Part shown: in pieces, positions 12,174 through 25,000 of the stretch
Numbering within the stretch: position 1 is the first letter of the stretch
How the letters are laid out: each line of letters opens with the position of its first letter
DNA from: Saccharomycopsis malanga
Taxonomy: Eukaryota; Ascomycota; Saccharomycetes; Ascoideales; Saccharomycopsidaceae
NCBI GenBank assembly: GCA_004014935.1
Contig: CP025321.1
Coordinates: 682,001-746,000, forward strand
DNA: 64,000 nucleotides
Direction of reading: 5' to 3'
Position numbers and translations under genes: made by a program
The notes under the pieces: generated by a model
Databases searched by the model: none
What the model was told of the DNA's origin: nothing
Seen by the model: only the letters and a program-made list of their open reading frames with translations

Positions 12174-14258
12174 ATGCCTGGCAAGGACGTTGTTCCACAA
12201 CCGGGGTCTGCCCCGAGCCGCCCCAAAAATGTGCCTGAGCCAACAAGGGACAAGGAAGGGAATATTTTGAGCCGAAAACCTACTTTGAAGGTGAATAATT
12301 CTCCTAGCAACAAGCCTACTCCTATTCTCAAGAGCGATTCTAGACTTTCAGTACCCACCATCGATCCTGTTTTATCTCCAGGTCTTCAACCATCCAAGCC
12401 TTCAGCAGGCCCTGACAAGACTCCTTCTATTATGCATGCAGATGTTGTGTCTCCTGCCTCAGGCCCTCCAGCAGTTGAATCTTTAGCTACTGAACTTAAG
12501 ACGGTCAGTGTCAGTTCCAATGTTGACCCAACTCGTTATTCTAGCATAGCTAGCGCCAACAACAGCACCGTGAACTTTTCAAACTTGCAAAATGCTCATG
12601 AAAAGACTCTTTCCAGTGGTGTTAGTACTATGGGACCAAGTTCTGCCAATCTTTTTGATGATGAGAAATGTCTTTTGAACACCAACGTTGATCCTACTTC
12701 GTTGTTGAAACGAACAAGTTCGCTTTCGTTCACAGAACCAAGCGAGATCGCCAAGTCCCGTAGAGGTTCTATTTCCGCACACCCTTCTAACATTAGCTTG
12801 GCAAATGCCAATACAAACCGCCATCATCCTCAGAACCAGCTCAATCAGCAGAGAAACCCTACATTGGCCAGAAACTCCTCTAATTCCAAGTCTATAACCG
12901 ACCCAAGTGTGCTTAAAAACGCTAATTTGAATATGAATTCTGATGCTTTGCATTTTACTCCCAAAAGAGCATTTCCAGCGTCTCCTAGAGATGTGTTGGA
13001 AAACAGTAAAAAGGAAAACCGGTTAGATTCGGATATTCCTTCTATCGCACCGTCAGAAAAGTCAGACAGAAGCTTGCAAAACAGTAGAAATAACAGTGCA
13101 GAAATAAGATCTCTTACCTCTACAATGACTGAGGCAGACGCTAACATGATAAGGAAAAGCTTGTCTATGAAAAAACCTCCAAAAACCGTTGTTCAAGCAG
13201 AAGAAATACCTAAATATCCGTTTACACAGTATTTCCAGAAGACGGACGACAACAAGGTACATATTTTGCTAGGCGCTTCTGGCTCGGTGGCCACAATCAA
13301 AATACCCGAGTTGATTGACAAGATTTACAATACATTCACAAGAGAAAAAGTGTCGATACAGTTGGTGTTGACCAAATGTGCTGAACATTTTCTCAAAGGC
13401 TTCAAAATTTCATCTGATATCAAAATTTGGAGAGACCAGGATGAATGGTTTGGTTACAACAATAATGATCCAATTTTGCACATCGAGTTGAGAAAATGGG
13501 CTGACATTTTTGTTGTTGCTCCAGTTTCAGCGAATACTTTGGCCAAAATATCTAATGGGATTGCCGACAACTTGCTAACTTCTATTTTCAGAGCATGGAA
13601 CCCTACAAACCCTATCATTGTTGCTCCTGCAATGAACACCTTTATGTATACCCATCCAGTGACCAAAATACAATTGGAGGTCATCAAAGAACATTTCAAC
13701 TGGATTCATGTTTTGAAACCAGTAGAAAAGATTTTAGTATGCGGTGATATTGGTATGGGTGGAATGACTACAGTTCACGAGATTGCCGTTTCTGCTAAGA
13801 AAGAATTGGCAGCCCACAAGAAAAAGAAACAGTTGGAGTTGAAGAAGGAACAGGAGAATCGTGATCTTCAGTTAGATGAAGAAGATGGCCAAGGAACAAC
13901 TGGCAGTCATAATGAGGATGATGAGGATGAGGATGAGGATGACGAGGAAGAAGAAGAAGAAGAAGAAGATGATGATGATAATGATAATGACAGTGATGAG
14001 TCTAATGGTAGTGACGAAGAAGATGACGATGAAGAAGATGAAGAAGATGAAGAAGACGAAGAAGATGATGAAGAAGACGAAGACGAGGGAAGTTCTGTTT
14101 TACAGCGAATCAACACACGCACCAAGATGCAGAAAGCTAGTGTGATTACAGATATTCCTGAAGAACTAGAGGCGGAGGCTGATATTGAGGACGAAGATTA
14201 TGATGAGTCTCATTTTCATGATGCTAAGGATGATGGTGACCATCAGCCGCATAAATAA
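12174..14258 (+). CDS. SIS2: Sis2/Vhs3-type phosphopantothenoylcysteine decarboxylase family protein
   Basis: 694 residues in three parts. Residues 1-350 are Ser/Pro/Asn-rich and low in complexity. A flavoprotein PPCDC core follows (about 355-545), with HILLGASGSVATIKIPEL, the catalytic-type His in LHIELRKWADIF, VAPVSANTLAK, the substrate motif PAMNTFMY and CGDIGMGGM. The tail is extremely acidic, with runs of Glu/Asp (about 580-640). In Saccharomyces, Hal3/Sis2 and Vhs3 inhibit the phosphatase Ppz1 through this core and acidic tail, and also join Cab3 in the heterotrimeric PPCDC of CoA synthesis. Sis2 versus Vhs3 cannot be separated in a lineage that may have a single copy; Cab3 is less likely because it usually lacks this tail. 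Confidence 0.88.
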   Translation: MPGKDVVPQPGSAPSRPKNVPEPTRDKEGNILSRKPTLKVNNSPSNKPTPILKSDSRLSVPTIDPVLSPGLQPSKPSAGPDKTPSIMHADVVSPASGPPAVESLATELKTVSVSSNVDPTRYSSIASANNSTVNFSNLQNAHEKTLSSGVSTMGPSSANLFDDEKCLLNTNVDPTSLLKRTSSLSFTEPSEIAKSRRGSISAHPSNISLANANTNRHHPQNQLNQQRNPTLARNSSNSKSITDPSVLKNANLNMNSDALHFTPKRAFPASPRDVLENSKKENRLDSDIPSIAPSEKSDRSLQNSRNNSAEIRSLTSTMTEADANMIRKSLSMKKPPKTVVQAEEIPKYPFTQYFQKTDDNKVHILLGASGSVATIKIPELIDKIYNTFTREKVSIQLVLTKCAEHFLKGFKISSDIKIWRDQDEWFGYNNNDPILHIELRKWADIFVVAPVSANTLAKISNGIADNLLTSIFRAWNPTNPIIVAPAMNTFMYTHPVTKIQLEVIKEHFNWIHVLKPVEKILVCGDIGMGGMTTVHEIAVSAKKELAAHKKKKQLELKKEQENRDLQLDEEDGQGTTGSHNEDDEDEDEDDEEEEEEEEDDDDNDNDSDESNGSDEEDDDEEDEEDEEDEEDDEEDEDEGSSVLQRINTRTKMQKASVITDIPEELEAEADIEDEDYDESHFHDAKDDGDHQPHK

Positions 14259-14746
14259 TCGCATTCATATATACAAGACTGAATACCAAAAGTTGCAATG
14301 CAATACCCCTTCACAGAAACAAACGTCACATTGCTTGCCATGGGCTTACGTCACTCATTAATATAAGCATTTATAGCTGCTTTCTGGTACTTTTATTGTA
14401 ATCATCTACCGTACAACTAAATTATAACAAGTCACAGTAATTGTTTCCTCTGCCCCGGGGCCGGGTTCTGCAAGAGGCTGTGGGCAGTGCGTCATGATGC
14501 GTTAACATGCAGCACACCTATATAGCAGTAGATTATAACTATAGTTGAAGTTGGTTAAATACGAGTGGATTGTGTTTATTCTGGGGGTGAATTTGTTTTT
14601 TTTTTGAGAGCTGAATTTCAAAAATCTTTGCCATTTTTTAGTTTTAATTCGCAGAAAAAAGCTTTGAGAAAAACAGGTATAAGCCCAAAGAATATTTATT
14701 AACGCAACTGTATTCAATTATTTGATCATATAAATGTAATCGCTAA
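14259..14746. other. Convergent 3' intergenic region (SIS2 / GAPDH)
   Basis: 488 bp between two convergent stops. It contains a GC-rich knot CCCCGGGGCCGGG at about 14454-14466 within otherwise AT-rich sequence. No gene is supported. Confidence 0.5.
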
Positions 14747-15787
14747 TTAAGCATTAAGCAAATCCACCTTAGCTACGTGGATCAACAAGTCGGCAACCCT
14801 GGCACTGTATCCGTACTCGTTATCATACCAGGCCAACAACTTGACAAACTTTGGTGAGAGGAAAATACCTGCTTTGGCATCATATACACAAGAATGGGTG
14901 TCAGTGATGAAATCAGAGCTGACCACGGCATCTTCTGTGTAGCCTACTATACCCTTCAACTTGCCAGAAGCATGTTTCTGAATGATTTGGTTGACCTCCT
15001 CCATATTGGTAACTGGTTTTTCCAACTTGACGGTCACGTCGACGATGCTGACATCCGTAGTTGGAATTCTCAAAGACATGCCTGTCAATTTGCCATTAAG
15101 CTCTGGAATCACAATTCCTACCATCTTTGCAGCACCTGTGGACGAAGGAATAATGTTTTCGCTAGCAGTTCTACCGCCTCTCCAGTCCTTTCTGGAAGTA
15201 CCGTCAACGGTTTTCTGGGATGCTGTCATGGAGTGCACTGTAGTCATAAGTGCTTCTTCAACACCGTACGATTCATGGAGGATCTTGATCAATGGAGCCA
15301 AACAATTTGTCGTGCAGGAAGCATTGGAGATGATGTTCTGGTCAGAGGTGTATCTGTCTTCATTCACTCCCATCACATACACAGGGGAGTCCTTCGAAGG
15401 AGCAGTGATCAACACCTTTTTTGCGCCAGCATCAATATGCTTTTGACATCCTGAAGATGAGGTGAACACCCCTGTAGATTCAATAACGTAGTCGACCTGC
15501 AACTTGCCCCATGGAATATTTGAAGGGTCTCTCTCGTGCAAGATCTTTATCTCGTGCTTGCCGTCAATTATCAAAGAGTCTTCAGTGCTCTGCACATTTC
15601 CCTTATATCTGCCATGCTTTGAATCGTATTTGAACTTGTACGCTGCATAATCCGGTTCCATGGCTGGATTATTCACAGCAATAATATGGAAATCTTCATA
15701 TCCTTCCTCGTTGTTTATTTTATCAAGCAAAATCCGTAACACAAGTCTACCGATTCTACCAAATCCGTTTATACCAACACTAACCAT
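14747..15787 (-). CDS. Divergent GAPDH paralogue, candidate NADP-linked (Gdp1-like)
   Basis: 346 residues, a complete glyceraldehyde-3-phosphate dehydrogenase: [13 protein letters not shown] (Rossmann loop), [12 protein letters not shown] with catalytic Cys158, His185 in TTVHS, and [12 protein letters not shown] near the end. It is not a typical glycolytic Tdh. A few extra residues lie at 26-33 (NEEGYEDF). The Asp that normally contacts the NAD ribose (NDP) is Asn40 (VNNP), and the Pro of the usual VDGPS loop is Thr197 (VDGTS). In other GAPDHs, changes at these two positions open the site to NADP. Kluyveromyces lactis Gdp1 is the known fungal NADP-GAPDH. Codon use is mixed rather than the narrow set of the highly expressed genes here (GFA1, SAP), which suggests modest expression. 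Cofactor choice is inference. Confidence 0.9.
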   Translation of the reverse strand: MVSVGINGFGRIGRLVLRILLDKINNEEGYEDFHIIAVNNPAMEPDYAAYKFKYDSKHGRYKGNVQSTEDSLIIDGKHEIKILHERDPSNIPWGKLQVDYVIESTGVFTSSSGCQKHIDAGAKKVLITAPSKDSPVYVMGVNEDRYTSDQNIISNASCTTNCLAPLIKILHESYGVEEALMTTVHSMTASQKTVDGTSRKDWRGGRTASENIIPSSTGAAKMVGIVIPELNGKLTGMSLRIPTTDVSIVDVTVKLEKPVTNMEEVNQIIQKHASGKLKGIVGYTEDAVVSSDFITDTHSCVYDAKAGIFLSPKFVKLLAWYDNEYGYSARVADLLIHVAKVDLLNA

Positions 15788-17218
15788 AATGTGAATAACA
15801 ATAAAAAATGAATAATATCAAATAGAAAACAATGATGTCAAGTAGAAGACCAATAATGTCCAAACTAAGAGTAGGCAGCTCAGAGTGCAACTACAAAATG
15901 GCAACAGACAATCCTTAAATGAGCAGATTGTTTATTTATATATACCAACACTCCTCTTCTTCGAGACCTCCGACCAGTGATAAAATCTCGCGGCAATATA
16001 TACTAAATCAAATCACCGGGCCCGGGATTGTCCTATGCTATTATAGTACAGCCGATAATATACTACTTTCCAGTAAATTGGTTGCTCGTTATTGTTACGC
16101 ATTGGCTTACAGTTAACAATCCTGCTAAATATATATCAAGGCAATAGTCTCGAACATATCTGAATTGTAGTCCCATAATCTTCATATACTATCATCGGTT
16201 ACGCACCGTCAAAATGGTGCAGAGTACAACATTGCATATATACGATATATCGTAAGTTCGATGACAGCCTGGGGGATCTAAAAGCTATTCAAAGTGCCTT
16301 GTGTCTATGTTATTTTTTACTTGAAAGTTTGAAGTAGCCTAATAAAATTGTAATGACCATTAAACTGACGCTTTTAATAAACGTTTGGCTGTCTGTATAA
16401 GCACATTGGCATTTTTTCAGTTGATATCATGAAAAATCCGTGAGAATGAATCCAATTAAGCTTTAAAACAACACTGATAATTATCTCCATCTTAACAAAT
16501 CATAACTGCTGAAACCAAAACACGAAACTAGAGAAAATAGAATTAACATACAACTATACCAAGTACCTTCTTTAACGTAACCTCATTATAAATCAGTCAA
16601 GAATAGAGCGTATTCATGCCAAGATTTGATAGACTCATTGTCCCGGCGTTTTATCAACCCTATGTTGTTTACAATATAATGTTGAGGTACAGTATTGATA
16701 TTTGATGTTCACTACAAAAAACCTCGGTGTCCGAGAAAATTTCTAGAGAGTTGGCACTTTCATTGCTTATTCTATTTTGTATATCGATCTCTACATATAA
16801 ACATTTCTAGCTTTCGATATAACCGAAGGATAAAAGGAACTTTTTCATCAAAATTCTGGTAAGCGCAGACTAAGTGCAAATAATAGGCTCAGAACTGACA
16901 TATTCTTTACATAGTGAGTGAGTGGCCTTGCTTGGACGCTATCAGACCATGTGATATATGCAGATTTTATGCTTAACATGCATAATAACACATGATACTG
17001 CATCACAGGGTAACGACGCCATCGGCCAATCGCAGCGTGCTGTTTGGCGGTATTTTTTTCTTATAGCGGACAGAGGGTGAAAGAAATTGAGAAAATGTTA
17101 GTTTAATAGTATACTACGGTGAACGATACAGTTGTTTAATCTCAATCAAGTGAACATTACTGTTACTGGATTGCTGTTCTTTTGATTCCACATCATAGTA
17201 CATTTTATATAACACAAG
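15788..17218. promoter_or_regulatory. 1.4 kb divergent intergenic region, GAPDH / ATP7
   Basis: AT-rich upstream region shared by GAPDH (minus) and ATP7 (plus). It includes a CCGGGCCCGG palindrome near 16017 and several A/T blocks (TATATACGATATATCG near 16240). I see no protein gene, tRNA or repeat in it. Confidence 0.5.
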
Positions 17219-18048
17219 ATGTCTACTGTACGTATATTTGAGAGAGTGCTTTTAACCGAGGATACTGAGATTTTGAGCGTTAGTTAATTATTTATTAGGT
17301 GTTACAGGTTCATTCAAGATTTACGTATGACAGTTTTCAAGAATAATATCTAGTGGAAAATGTTACGGTTCATAAGAGAAAAGTTATTTGACTTAGATGT
17401 TCCAATTTTCAATGCGTTCAGTTTCTTCCAGTCGATCATTGTCAACTTATTAAGCAACATGTATATATACAAAAGCACACTAATATTCTGTTATTCAACA
17501 AAATAATATTTAGAACTAATAAACTAACAGTATTTTAGCGTGCTGCTGCCAAATTGGACTGGAGTAAATTGATCTCCACCCTTGGTTTGAAAGGTCAAAC
17601 TGCTTCTGCTTTGCAAGCTTTCAAAAAGAGAAATGACGAGGCCAGAAGAGCAGTCTTTGAATTGTCTAATCAAAAGACCGATATTGACTTTGCTCACTAC
17701 AAGTCCATTTTGAAGAACCAAGATATTGTCAAGAAGATTGAGTCCGACTTCCAATCTTTCAAGCCAACCACATACGACATCTCTAAACAATTGAATACTA
17801 TTGAAGCTTTCAAGCAAAAGGCTATTGAGAATGCTACTGCCACCGAACAAGTGGTGACCAAGGAATTGAAGGAATTGTCCGAGACTTTGCAAAACATCGA
17901 ATCTGCCAGATCTTTTGATGAATTGACTGTTGACGATGTTGTTAAGGCAAGACCAGACATTGACGACAAGGTCACTCAAGTTGTCAAGAAGGGTAGATGG
18001 GATGTTCCAGGTTACCACGAGAAGTTTGGCGATCTTGTTATCATGTAA
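17219..18048 (+). CDS. ATP7: ATP synthase subunit d (Atp7), one intron
   Basis: Exon 1 is 17219-17227 (ATG TCT ACT) and exon 2 is 17539-18048, giving 172 residues. The 311-nt intron starts GTACGT, has AACTAAC ten bases before its end, and finishes TTTTAG. Joining the exons gives MSTRAAAKLDWSKL, matching the family start, whereas exon 2 alone lacks an ATG. Conserved blocks are AFKKRNDEARR, DFAHYKSILKN, FDELTVDDVVKARP and KKGRWDVPGYHEKFG. Subunit d is part of the peripheral stalk of mitochondrial F1Fo ATP synthase. No classical presequence is visible. The intron is unusually long compared with the 57-73 nt introns elsewhere in the window. Confidence 0.95.
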
Positions 18049-19179
18049 GATATCTTCCAGTTACCACACATTATGCATTTGCCAAATTCCTTATATAAAA
18101 ACAAACAAATAATATTCTAAATCTTGTCATTGCCGTTACAGTCGGTTTGCTTGACTCCTGTGTAGGGTAGGGGTATTCACGTAAAGAATATATATATCCA
18201 TATTCATTATGGTGTAGTGACTTGTGTATATTTGTAGGTCTTTCATAGAGTGAACATTGTATAGTATGAATCAGCAATTGTAGTTGTTTTTGAAATTTAC
18301 ATTTTTGCTACAAAATAAATTGACTTTTCAACTGTTTTGAACCTTGATTAAATATATAGCAAAAGTCTTCTGGTGGATGGTTACACCTATACAATAGTTG
18401 CTCTTACAGTTCTTACAGTTTTTACGTAGCAATACATAGTACCACATTACAAATTAAACATTATTGTTCAAACAAGTTGGCTTATAGTTGATTTCTCAAT
18501 ATCAGCAAGAAGCAGGTATTTACAATTATTTATTATGAATATATAGGTTTGAATATGCATTTCAATTGAAGCCTGATCAATAGCAGCTGTATAATTTCCG
18601 TTTATCAAATAATGTCACTCAATCATGTTATTTATTTTCCTTTCCAAAATTTTTTTTATTTTTTGGTTATCAGATTATCTGCTGTATTCTTTTATTGTAA
18701 CAGTACAGGCATTAACAACAAAGAATATAATGTTTAAATTGTTACTAACTAGACAACGGCCGCTTTTTAAACATCTAGCTTTCTTCTTTTTCAACCTCTT
18801 GTTAATTTTATATTATTCATTATGAGACTAGACTGTGTTTTGGATTGTTTGTTTGTTACAACATACAAATATAAGCTTCAGTTTACTATTTCTTTTATTA
18901 AAAGCTTTATACACAGTAAATTCGTTATAAAACACCAGTCCTGACGTATTCAATTTGTAAATCAGGCAATGATCTCATTTATGGGGTAAAGACTGTCCAT
19001 ACTGTTGTTACAAATTGTAGACAAGGTTTATAAGTGGACAGATGTGGCACAGCGTTGTTAAGGCTATCTGAAAAAACTCAAAACTTGTCCACTTTAATTC
19101 TACCAAAGTTTAATTGGCAAACAATAGCCAGATATAACGGTATTATTGTACGCTATTAATAAACAATACAATAGTCAAA
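18049..19179. other. Intergenic region, ATP7 3' side
   Basis: AT-rich sequence. Short ORFs within it are dominated by Phe/Leu/Ile from T-rich tracts and do not look coding. No RNA gene or repeat is recognised. Confidence 0.5.
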
Positions 19180-19338
19180 ATGGGCAAAACAGGAATGGAT
19201 TTCCAGAAACTACGAGGCAACAAGGGCGGTGCCACGCACACCCTTGAGTTACCAAATGGAGTAGAACTAGCGGTTGGTAAAGTGTTTCGAGACGAATTAG
19301 TGGGAGGGAAACCCACTAGCGAGGATCTTGGAAAGTAA
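19180..19338 (+). CDS. Possible 52-residue microprotein
   Basis: A small ORF of 52 codons begins at an ATG in a favourable yeast context (GTCAAAATGG, A at -3) and ends at TAA 19336-19338. It encodes MGKTGMDFQKLRGNKGG at the start, then HTLELPNGVELAVGKVF and GGKPTSEDLGK. The composition is balanced and soluble, unlike the T-rich junk ORFs around it, and the local GC content is higher than its surroundings. I recognise no family. The opposite strand is also open for 92 codons (19143-19421) but reads less like a protein. It may be a real small gene, a decayed remnant, or chance. Confidence 0.35.
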   Translation: MGKTGMDFQKLRGNKGGATHTLELPNGVELAVGKVFRDELVGGKPTSEDLGK

Positions 19339-22130
<2,792 letters not shown>

Positions 22131-22462
22131 ACACATTGCTTTATACTTTAATTTTTTTATGAAACACTAGATGAAGATATATTTGTCTTTGTCAAGCTTC
22201 TTATAATAGACTTTCATTTCGTTGCTGGTCAAAAGCAAAGAAGTTTTTCTTACTTTATTTGACTATAGCTTAGAACCTCTCTGCTCTCTGTTTTCGCTTT
22301 ACTATGTGCGTTGTTTTTTTTTTTTTACAAAAGATGAAAAATACTCTGTTGAAGTAGGCACTTAAATATGGTTTTATTAGCTTCATTTACAATAAAAGAT
22401 TTATATTATACTTGATGATTGTAGGTTGCAGATACTCTATACATTTTAGATATAATATCGCA

Positions 22463-22501
22463 GTAAGAAATAAGCCATATAGTGCATGGCTTATTTCTTA
22501 C
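22463..22501. repeat. Perfect 16-bp inverted repeat (hairpin) downstream of GFA1
   Basis: GTAAGAAATAAGCCAT (22463-22478) and its exact complement (22486-22501) are separated by 7 bases, ATAGTGC. It lies about 330 bp past the GFA1 stop. It could fold in an mRNA tail or in DNA. No terminator-like U-run follows directly. Confidence 0.85.
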
Positions 22502-22823
22502 GCCGAACAGTTTTATTGCATGCTATATTTGATGAACAAGTCTTATCTATCAAAGACCACAGTATTGGTTTTAAAAAAAAATCATTTGCAACAAAAAAAC
22601 CCACATTTAATTTGCTTTACATTGTTTCTAGAGCACTTGCATAGTTACCACTATTTAGCCCAGACCATTAGCCCTGCGCAAGTGTATTGTTCCCTTGCAG
22701 GGCAGCCGAAAGGCGCCCTTCTCTCTAGCAACGTGTGACGTCAATTCTATTAGTTTAAAGGCACAAGGCAAAGAAAGAGATAATGTTAAGTAATGCTTTT
22801 GAAGATGGAGATTCATCAAAACA

Positions 22824-22951
22824 GCCAAGTATTGTAGCAGTCCTTATACGTTCTGACCGCTTGGCCAAAGGATAAGCGTACCAAGAACGCCATGATGTCA
22901 AAAAGTCTTGGGATCGATTCTTTACTGTTTTGCCAAGTCAGCGCTTGGCAA
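22824..22951. promoter_or_regulatory. Cluster of GCCAAG (PacC/Rim101-type) motifs upstream of protease gene
   Basis: GCCAAG or its complement CTTGGC occurs at 22824-22829, 22860-22865, 22932-22937 and 22944-22949. The last two form an 8-bp inverted repeat TTGCCAAG / CTTGGCAA with a 6-base spacer (22930-22951). A CCAAGAA, the Candida Rim101-type core, is at 22881-22887. Four such hexamers in 130 bp are far more than chance (about 0.06 expected). PacC/Rim101 regulates genes by external pH, and secreted aspartyl proteases are common pH-responsive genes. Function here is inferred. Confidence 0.55.
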
Positions 22952-23408
22952 CTAGTCAATTATTCTATATTATTAGACTGGATGGTAGTTAAGAGGCATT
23001 CTGGTGCCTTATATCAATCTGCATTCCGTTCATGGCATGCAGTAGCATGCAGCGGAGTGCGGTTGTTTCAACATCGCCATACATTGTTCAGTTATAGGTA
23101 AAGGATGGGAATAGTAAGTAGTGGTACTGGTGGTTAAGGCAAATAACAATGACGTCGTATATTGTAAAAGCCTAATAAACAATGAGCTAAATTTCTAAGG
23201 CCTTGTAGAAAGTGTGGAATTGTCTATTTTGAGAAATAGGAGTCTTGATAGTTGAATTTGAAGTATATAAGAAAGAGGATTCTGAGTCTTTTGAAGAAGA
23301 TTGGATTGTATAACTTCTATTATCATTAAAAACAACAATAATTCAATTCTTCATTCTTTCAAACTTTCTTTGTTAACTTCTTTTGTTTATTTTCAATTCT
23401 TATTCAAA

Positions 23409-24617
23409 ATGCAATTCTCTAACACCGTTTTATTATCTGTCATTGCTGCTTTGACTTCTGTCACCACTGCTGCTCCAGTTGCTTCCCAACCTCCTCAAAT
23501 CAGCTTCAATGTTGTCAGATACGGCTCCAACAACTCGACTTTGAGCAACATTGGTAAGGGAAACAGATTCACCAGAAAGGCTGCTGGTTCTGGTATCAAT
23601 GTTCCTTTGGAAAATGAATATGCTTTGTACTTGGCTGACCTTGAAATCGGTACTCCAGGCCAAAAGATCAAGGTTGACATTGATACTGGTTCTTCTGACT
23701 TGTGGGTTCCAGGTGCTGGTACCCAATCCAAGGATGGTACTTATGACCACAGCAAATCTTCTACTTACAAGAAGGTCAAGGATGGTTTCAAGATTGGTTA
23801 CGGTGATGGTTCTTCTGCCTCTGGTGACTGGGCTAAGGAAAGCATCAAGATTGGTGGCGCTACTATCAAGGACTTGGAGTTTGGTGATGCTACCACTCAA
23901 AACGTTGGTCAATCTATCCTCGGTGTTGGTTTCAAGGGTAACGAAGCTTCCGCCCAAGCCGCTGATGCTTTTACCTACGACAACTTGCCATTGCAAATGA
24001 AGAGCCAAGGTGTTATTAGCAAAGCTGCTTACTCTTTGTACTTGAACTCTGCTGAAGCTCAATCAGGTAACATTTTGTTTGGTGCCATTGACAAGTCCAA
24101 GTATGACGGTGACTTGAAGACTTTAGAAATCCAAAAGATTGACGACTCTGGTTCCCAGACCGAAGAAGCTGTTGCTTTCTTTGTCAACTTGGACAGCATC
24201 AATGCTGGAGACAACAAATTTGCTACCCAAGCCTACCCAGCTTTGTTGGATTCTGGTACCACCTTGATCTACGCTCCACAAGACATTGCCAAGGCTATTG
24301 GTGAGAAATATGGTAAATACGACCAGCAAGTTGGTGGTTACACTACCTCTTGTGACACCCAAGGCGATGACTTTGAATTCACTTTCGAAGACAAAACCAT
24401 CAAGGTTCCTTTCAAGGACTTGTTGTTCAACACCCAAGGTCAACCTGGTGCTGGTGGTGAATGTATTGTTGGCGTTTTGGGCTCTCAAGCGGACTACTAC
24501 ATTCTCGGTGACGGTTTCTTGAGATCTGCCTATGTCTACTACAACATCGAAGACACTCAAATTGGTATTGCTCAAGCTAAATATGACAACAGCCCAAGCG
24601 ACATTGTCACTGTCTAA
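23409..24617 (+). CDS. Secreted aspartyl protease (candidapepsin-like)
   Basis: 402 residues from ATG 23409; the open frame extends further upstream but without an ATG and through the leader. Residues 1-21 form a signal peptide (LLSVIAALTSVTTAAP). A propeptide of about 37 residues ends near NRFTRKAAG, where RK rather than the usual KR may be the processing site. The mature enzyme has catalytic Asp92 (DTGSSDLWV) and Asp281 (DSGTT), and flap Tyr131 (GYGDGSSASG). Only two Cys remain (315 and 352), equivalent to the C-lobe disulphide; the N-lobe disulphide of C. albicans Sap proteins is absent. There is no GPI-anchor signal, so it should be released. Narrow codon use implies high expression when induced. 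Confidence 0.95.
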   Translation: MQFSNTVLLSVIAALTSVTTAAPVASQPPQISFNVVRYGSNNSTLSNIGKGNRFTRKAAGSGINVPLENEYALYLADLEIGTPGQKIKVDIDTGSSDLWVPGAGTQSKDGTYDHSKSSTYKKVKDGFKIGYGDGSSASGDWAKESIKIGGATIKDLEFGDATTQNVGQSILGVGFKGNEASAQAADAFTYDNLPLQMKSQGVISKAAYSLYLNSAEAQSGNILFGAIDKSKYDGDLKTLEIQKIDDSGSQTEEAVAFFVNLDSINAGDNKFATQAYPALLDSGTTLIYAPQDIAKAIGEKYGKYDQQVGGYTTSCDTQGDDFEFTFEDKTIKVPFKDLLFNTQGQPGAGGECIVGVLGSQADYYILGDGFLRSAYVYYNIEDTQIGIAQAKYDNSPSDIVTV

Positions 24618-25000
24618 GAAACTCCCTGGTGGATGATTACTTTTTGATTCTTTATTCCTTGTTAGCAGCTGCTAATATTTATTTCTTTCTTTTATTCATT
24701 TCGTAATACTTTACTTGGCTTAATCAAAATTACTTATAGTTTTTACTCTACCGTTGTAGTCTTTTCAAACAATAATCTAAATGGTAATAAAAATTTGTAT
24801 TTTTAAAGCAAATAACATTCTTGGGGCAAAATTAAAGTATCATTTGAAATAGCTTTGAAAAGTTACAATCAAAAGATTTTCCAGTAGAATAAAGCAAGTA
24901 AGCCAACATAGGTACACTACACATTGTTACACGGCAAGCCAAATCAACATGAGGCCATCTAATTGGAACAAATAAATAATACATTTACAAATATATGCAA
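24618..25000. other. Convergent intergenic region, protease / coiled-coil gene
   Basis: 383 bp of AT-rich 3' sequence between two convergent genes. T-rich runs just after the protease stop probably belong to 3'-end formation. Nothing else is recognised. Confidence 0.5.

Larger units (their letters stand above)
22131..23408. promoter_or_regulatory. GFA1 3' side and aspartyl protease upstream region
   Basis: 1.28 kb between two same-strand genes. The first part is T-rich GFA1 3' sequence with a perfect hairpin (22463-22501). The second part is GC-richer and holds inverted and direct repeats, including GCATGCAG twice (23035-23042 and 23045-23052) and clustered GCCAAG motifs. A TATATAAG at about 23263 lies about 145 bp before the protease ATG. 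Confidence 0.6.

Noticed and set aside
13907-14125. Poly-serine ORF on the minus strand
   Set aside because: It is the antisense of the Asp/Glu-rich tail of the SIS2-like gene.
7860-14258. A CoA biosynthesis gene cluster (ECM31 with SIS2-like gene)
   Set aside because: The two are separated by an unrelated hydrolase, lie on opposite strands, and no other CoA gene is nearby.
14894-15454. 186-codon ORF on the plus strand
   Set aside because: It is a shadow of the GAPDH gene on the other strand.
22412-22738. 108-codon ORF after GFA1
   Set aside because: It runs through the perfect hairpin and a homopolymer tract, and its residue mix is that of random AT-rich sequence.
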